A stretch of 10,083 nucleotides of DNA. Origin: Cephalothrix simula. Taxonomy: Eukaryota > Nemertea > Palaeonemertea > Archinemertea > Cephalotrichidae. Shown in pieces: positions 6,984-10,083 of the stretch; within the stretch, counting starts at the first letter, position 1, and the number at the start of each line of letters is the position of its first letter. Location: contig JAXIUW010236396.1 of NCBI GenBank assembly GCA_035591015.1, positions 1 to 10,083 of the forward strand. Reading direction: 5' to 3'. The notes beneath the pieces are model-generated. The model saw nothing but the letters and a program-made list of their open reading frames with translations. It searched no databases and was not told the origin of the DNA. The position numbers were made by a program, and so were the translations under genes.

Positions 6984-8348
6984 ATGGCCTCTTGCAAAAA
7001 CCTAAGAAATTTTTGCACCAAAAAGAGTGAAGTTGAAGTTGAGATTATTGTTACTCCAGAGAAAGGACTAGTTGATGATGATTTTAAAGTTTACGTTCAA
7101 GGACTAAAACCTTATCAGCGTGTGACACTTTTTTGTCAACTTCAGGAGCAGGGATGGAAATTTGGATCTATTGGTGAATATGTTGCTGATAGAAAAGGAG
7201 AGATTGATACGGGCTGCAGTGAGTCTGTAGGAGGCAGTTTTAAAGGGCTCGAACCTGAAGGATTGCTATGGGCAATGACACCACTGCCTGGACAGAAAGA
7301 TGCGATTTGTCGACTTTTGAAAAAGGATGTCACGAAGCCTTATGTCATTAGACTGCAATTACTCGATGGTCATAATGGATGGGAGAAAGCATTTGTTAAT
7401 AATTCCTATCCACTTAAACAGGTTAGTTTTGAACGTTCTTATTTAGCGCCAAATGTAAAACGAACAGAAGTTAGAAATGGTCGAGTACGTGGCTCCATGT
7501 TTGTTCCTGATGGGCGAGGCCCATTTCCAGCTGTTATTGATTTGTTCGGTGTTGCAGGGCGATTAATCGATCATCGAGCAGCATTGCTTGCTAGTAAGGG
7601 GTTTGTGACTTTGGCATTACCTTATTTTGGGTATAAAGACTTGCAAAAAACTTTGGATTGTGTTGAAATTGAATATTTTGAAGAAGCAGTTCATTTTATG
7701 CTCGGACTTGAGTTTGTTAATGCAAGATGCGGTATTGGTGTCATTGGTGTATCAAAAGGGGCTGAAATCGCAATGACCATGGCTGAATTTTTACCGGAAG
7801 TAACTTCAGTGATTGCTATTAATGGAGTATCGTATGTTCATGAATGTCCAACAACTTATAGGGGCCTTAAAAGGGTCCCCCCTTGGTGTGACATTGATCG
7901 ACTCGAATGGATACCTCCCAATGGATTATTAAGATGTGCTAATCTCTTTGATGAAAAGTGGATTAATGATGAACGATATTCTATAAGAATTGACAAATCT
8001 AATGCTCAATTTTTGTTTATCGGTTGCGAATTAGATGATTGTATTCATCCAAAATTCGCGCAAATAAACGCAGATAAGTTAAAAAGAGCTGGAAAAAATA
8101 ATTATGACGTGGTTGTGTATCCCGGCGCGGGGCACCTCTTAGAACCACCTCACTCACCCCTCGGAACTGAGGCTTACAATACAGCAGCCGATGTTATGAT
8201 GTCTTATGGTGGTGAGCAAAAAATGCACGCGCGAGCACAAGAAAGTTCTTGGCGACTGATCCAAAATTTTTTCCATTTGCATTTACGGAAACGTGGGACA
8301 ATTTCTATGCCAAAACAAGAAACAACTTTAATGAAAAGTATGCTTTGA
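6984..8348 (+). CDS. Acyl-CoA thioesterase / BAAT-family enzyme (type I ACOT-like), complete and intronless
   Basis: 454 residues. The family hydrolyses acyl-CoAs to free acid and CoA (ACOT1/2/4/6) or conjugates bile acids to amino acids (BAAT). The N-terminal beta-sandwich domain spans about residues 18-145 and includes GSFKGLEPEGLLWAM (84-98). The C-terminal alpha/beta-hydrolase spans about 170-435 and includes GRVRGSMFVP, PYFGYKDLQKT and EYFEEAVHFML. The nucleophile elbow is GVSKG with Ser257; Asp351 or Asp352 (LDD) and His384 (GAGHLLEPP) complete the triad. Ser rather than Cys favours a thioesterase over BAAT. GGEQKMHARAQ near 409-419 matches the family C-terminus. Length is close to the mammalian enzymes. 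The start has a strong context (AAGATGG) and an in-frame TAA at 6960-6962. The C-terminus SML is not a canonical peroxisomal PTS1; a short Lys/Arg-containing N-terminus leaves targeting uncertain. Confidence 0.93.
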   Translation: MASCKNLRNFCTKKSEVEVEIIVTPEKGLVDDDFKVYVQGLKPYQRVTLFCQLQEQGWKFGSIGEYVADRKGEIDTGCSESVGGSFKGLEPEGLLWAMTPLPGQKDAICRLLKKDVTKPYVIRLQLLDGHNGWEKAFVNNSYPLKQVSFERSYLAPNVKRTEVRNGRVRGSMFVPDGRGPFPAVIDLFGVAGRLIDHRAALLASKGFVTLALPYFGYKDLQKTLDCVEIEYFEEAVHFMLGLEFVNARCGIGVIGVSKGAEIAMTMAEFLPEVTSVIAINGVSYVHECPTTYRGLKRVPPWCDIDRLEWIPPNGLLRCANLFDEKWINDERYSIRIDKSNAQFLFIGCELDDCIHPKFAQINADKLKRAGKNNYDVVVYPGAGHLLEPPHSPLGTEAYNTAADVMMSYGGEQKMHARAQESSWRLIQNFFHLHLRKRGTISMPKQETTLMKSML

Positions 8349-8759
8349 TGTTGGCCTTTGACATTTAAAAAAATTGCTATAAGCTTACCAGACGTAGGCT
8401 AGCTTTTATATTCTAGCTCTTTGAAAGTTTGCTTTTCTCCAGAGAACAAGTTAATCACTGCGCCGTGGTGATTGCTCGGTTTGCTGAAATATTGTTTTTT
8501 TTTGTTATGTTTAGCAATCTGTACTTTAGAATGTTAATTAGTGACTATAATCATAGCCTATACATGTATTTGAAATCTTTTAGGCTTTAATGATAGCGTT
8601 TTCGATTAACTTGTTTCTTGTATTTCCTTTAATAGTCCAGTTTATGAATGGACTGAAACCATCGCATTCTGTATCGCTAGCTACGGTTTAGGAAAAGCCC
8701 ATATATCGTTATCCATGCGACCTAGCTTAATTGATTCTCTAAGCCCAAGGCCAATGCGG
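8349..8759. other. 3' flank of the thioesterase gene
   Basis: No gene recognised. I find no AATAAA or ATTAAA in the roughly 400 bp after the stop, so any polyadenylation signal must be a variant or lie further on. Two small hairpins are present: AATCAC/GTGATT around 8454-8474 and AGTCCA/TGGACT around 8635-8655. Confidence 0.5.
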
Positions 8760-9060
8760 AGAATGCGATATCGGAAAGCCGTATCGATGTCACCGCGATA
8801 TCGCAGCGGCGGCGTCGCAAAGCCGCATAGATATCGCTAGTTCTTTCATGCTCCCTAGCTCCCTCGAATGCGATGTCGCAAAAGCGCATCGATGTCCTTG
8901 CGATATCGGGGGCTTAAGAGCGGCGATATCGATGTGCTTTTGCGAGATCGCAAAATCCCATCGATGATTGGATATCGGTTCAACTTTGAACTTTGCGATG
9001 TTGCTGGGAGTCGCAGGGGACATCGATCGATGCCCATTATTTTGTGATATCGGGCTGGGG
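8760..9060. repeat. CpG-rich cluster of GATATCG/ATCGAT repeats, direct and inverted
   Basis: GC- and CpG-richer than its surroundings, with many short palindromes (GCGATATCGC, CATCGATG, ATCGAT). A unit beginning AATGCGAT(A/G)TCG occurs at 8762 and again at 8867 (105 bp apart), with matching GTATCGATGTC/GCATCGATGTC and GCGATATCG blocks. A 28-bp segment at 8869-8896 has an inverted copy at 8925-8952 with three mismatches, around a 28-bp spacer. It looks like a small satellite or transposon remnant; the overlapping minus-strand ORFs look like by-products. Confidence 0.5.
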
Positions 9061-9185
9061 TAACATCAATCGCATTTGGCTTAGAGGACGGAGCAAAAGA
9101 GCGGTGACAGCTCCTTTAATTAGTGCAATGTTTCCACTAGGGATCAATAGGAATTTATTAGAATCAGCAGATTTTTTGTGATTTT

Positions 9186-9350
9186 AATTCCCTTACGCAA
9201 GGGGAACAATTTAACCCCTGGTTGGGTCAGGGTAAGTTCATAACTTCACACTTTCCTTGGCAAAGGAAAAATCCCACCACCTTCCGTAGCTGAGAGATGG
9301 GGCCTATAGAGGAGGGCTCATAAGTCTGATGGGGGCCCCGTTGACCAATT
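9186..9350. repeat. Run of short hairpins
   Basis: Consecutive stem-loops occur over about 160 bp: TTCCCTT/AAGGGGAA around 9187-9206, a weaker CCCTGG/TCAGGG pair around 9213-9231, TTTCCTT/AAGGAAA around 9252-9269, and the palindrome GGGGCCCC around 9334-9341. No tRNA or known RNA family was recognised. They may be part of a decayed repeat. Confidence 0.35.
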
Positions 9351-9935
9351 AATTTCCGGCCCTACTTGTTGAAAACTGAACTCCATTTACAACACCTTTA
9401 CACCAAATTTACACTACATTTACACACTGTCCTTCCATTATGTGTAATGCGGTCGTCGATGTAAACCCTGACCCCCCCTGTCCAGGGATCGACTTCAGTT
9501 CGCTATTTTTCGCCACTTTTTCGATACTTTTTCATCTACTATTTTTACCTATTCGCCAGGCATTCATCCATGCTAGGCCACTGTTCGCCAGGTCTTCAGC
9601 CACTTTTTTTGGCATATTTTATAAGATCGTCAAAACTCGACAAAATGGCCGCCATTTTTTCTCTCGCTTCAAGTTTTCAAAACGTGTTTCAGAGTAGATT
9701 AATTGTACTGTCCATTCACAATCTGCTTTATTATATAATTCAGTAGAGAGATATTAGTGCTATTTTACAATATTCAGCCCTGTGACAGTCCCAGGTAGGC
9801 CTATGGATAAAAAATCATAACACAGGTTTTAAAAATTGCACATTGGGACCCGTTCGCCAGAGATTCGCACTCTGACACTCTTGACGCGTTTTCACTCCAT
9901 AAATCGGTCCGATCGTCAGGCTTTCACCCGAGTTT
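9351..9935. other. Non-coding DNA with minor degenerate repeats
   Basis: No gene recognised; ORFs here are short and unlike known families. TTTACAC-type words recur from 9387 to 9427 as a degenerate tandem. TTCGCCAG followed by a TTC recurs at 9552, 9584 and 9853, with a variant TCGTCAGG at 9914. AAAATGGC-C-GCCATTTT at 9642-9658 is a near-perfect palindrome containing two opposed YY1-like GCCAT sites. Confidence 0.45.
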
Positions 9936-10083
9936 TTAACCCTTTCGGTACGTGGTACCCGCCCCGCGGTTACCAAATTCCATACTTAAAATACGTGGTA
10001 ACCGCCCGGCGGTTACCAAAATAAAATCGAAAAATAAATATGTAAACTAATGATTTTCTTTAATTTTATTTATTATTCATAAT
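9936..10083 (+). mobile_element. Possible piggyBac-like element terminus with subterminal repeats (runs off window)
   Basis: TTAA at 9936-9939 is followed at once by CCCTTTCGGTACG. The piggyBac superfamily inserts at TTAA, and its termini usually begin CCC(T/A). Two 29-bp copies of a subterminal motif lie at 9949-9977 and 9992-10020, 43 bp apart and differing at two positions. Each is itself inverted: copy 2 reads GGTAACCGCC-C-GGCGGTTACC. No transposase is in view. The other end, if any, lies to the right of the window. Confidence 0.4.

Noticed and set aside
7417-7425. Donor-like CAG|GTTAGT inside the thioesterase frame
   Set aside because: The frame continues through it with family-conserved sequence (ERSYLAP, then GRVRG), so no intron is needed here.
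8790-9037. Two overlapping minus-strand ORFs of 60-77 residues
   Set aside because: They lie within the GATATCG palindrome cluster and their repeated residues follow from the DNA repeat. No protein family was recognised.
9440-9697. 85-residue ORF downstream of the thioesterase
   Set aside because: Biased F/L/R composition, no conserved motif, no promoter context; treated as chance.
1-10083. CRISPR array, bacterial operon or phage-like defence cassette
   Set aside because: The window has spliced genes and eukaryotic repeats. Tandem units here are coding minisatellite or foldback repeats, not regularly spaced repeats with unique spacers.

Overview
The window is metazoan nuclear DNA, probably from an AT-rich, repeat-dense invertebrate genome. 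I cannot name the species. Three things support this: a gene interrupted by four introns with consensus GT/AG boundaries, an animal-type acyl-CoA thioesterase/BAAT-family gene, and non-coding DNA full of short foldback (MITE-like) and tRNA-derived repeats. There are no bacterial operons, Shine-Dalgarno sites or CRISPR arrays.

Layout. (1) 1-4684, plus strand: the 3' part of a type IA DNA/RNA topoisomerase of the TOP3B kind. Five exons (493-826, 2071-2135, 2793-2984, 3111-3347, 3734-4684) join in frame to encode 592 residues. They include the active-site tyrosine motif (SYPRTET) and the HGIGTDAS motif; the N-terminal Toprim part lies upstream of the window. The last exon ends in a 178-residue Arg-Gly-Gly (RGG) tail instead of the zinc-ribbon region of vertebrate TOP3B. 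Its introns carry a foldback element (1790-1954), two copies of a CAGGGAA-rich repeat (333-414 and 2308-2580) and two minus-strand tRNA-like relics. (2) 4685-6983: non-coding DNA with the TOP3B-like 3' UTR and two copies of a composite inverted/direct repeat (about 5370-5680 and 6053-6540). (3) 6984-8348, plus strand: a complete intronless 454-aa type I acyl-CoA thioesterase/BAAT-family enzyme with Ser-Asp-His catalytic residues, a TATA box and a short predicted 5' leader. (4) 8349-10083: no supported gene. It holds a CpG-rich cluster of GATATCG/ATCGAT palindromes (8760-9060), a run of small hairpins (9186-9350) and, at the right edge, a possible piggyBac-like terminus (TTAA then CCCTTTCGGTACG) with a 29-bp subterminal repeat.

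The two genes have no evident functional link: one acts on nucleic-acid topology, the other on acyl-CoA metabolism. They are head-to-tail on the same strand, 2.3 kb apart. The most interesting points are the TOP3B-like protein, with zinc ribbons missing, a basic insertion and a repeat-built RGG tail, and the several undescribed-looking foldback repeat families. I found no convincing novel multi-gene system.
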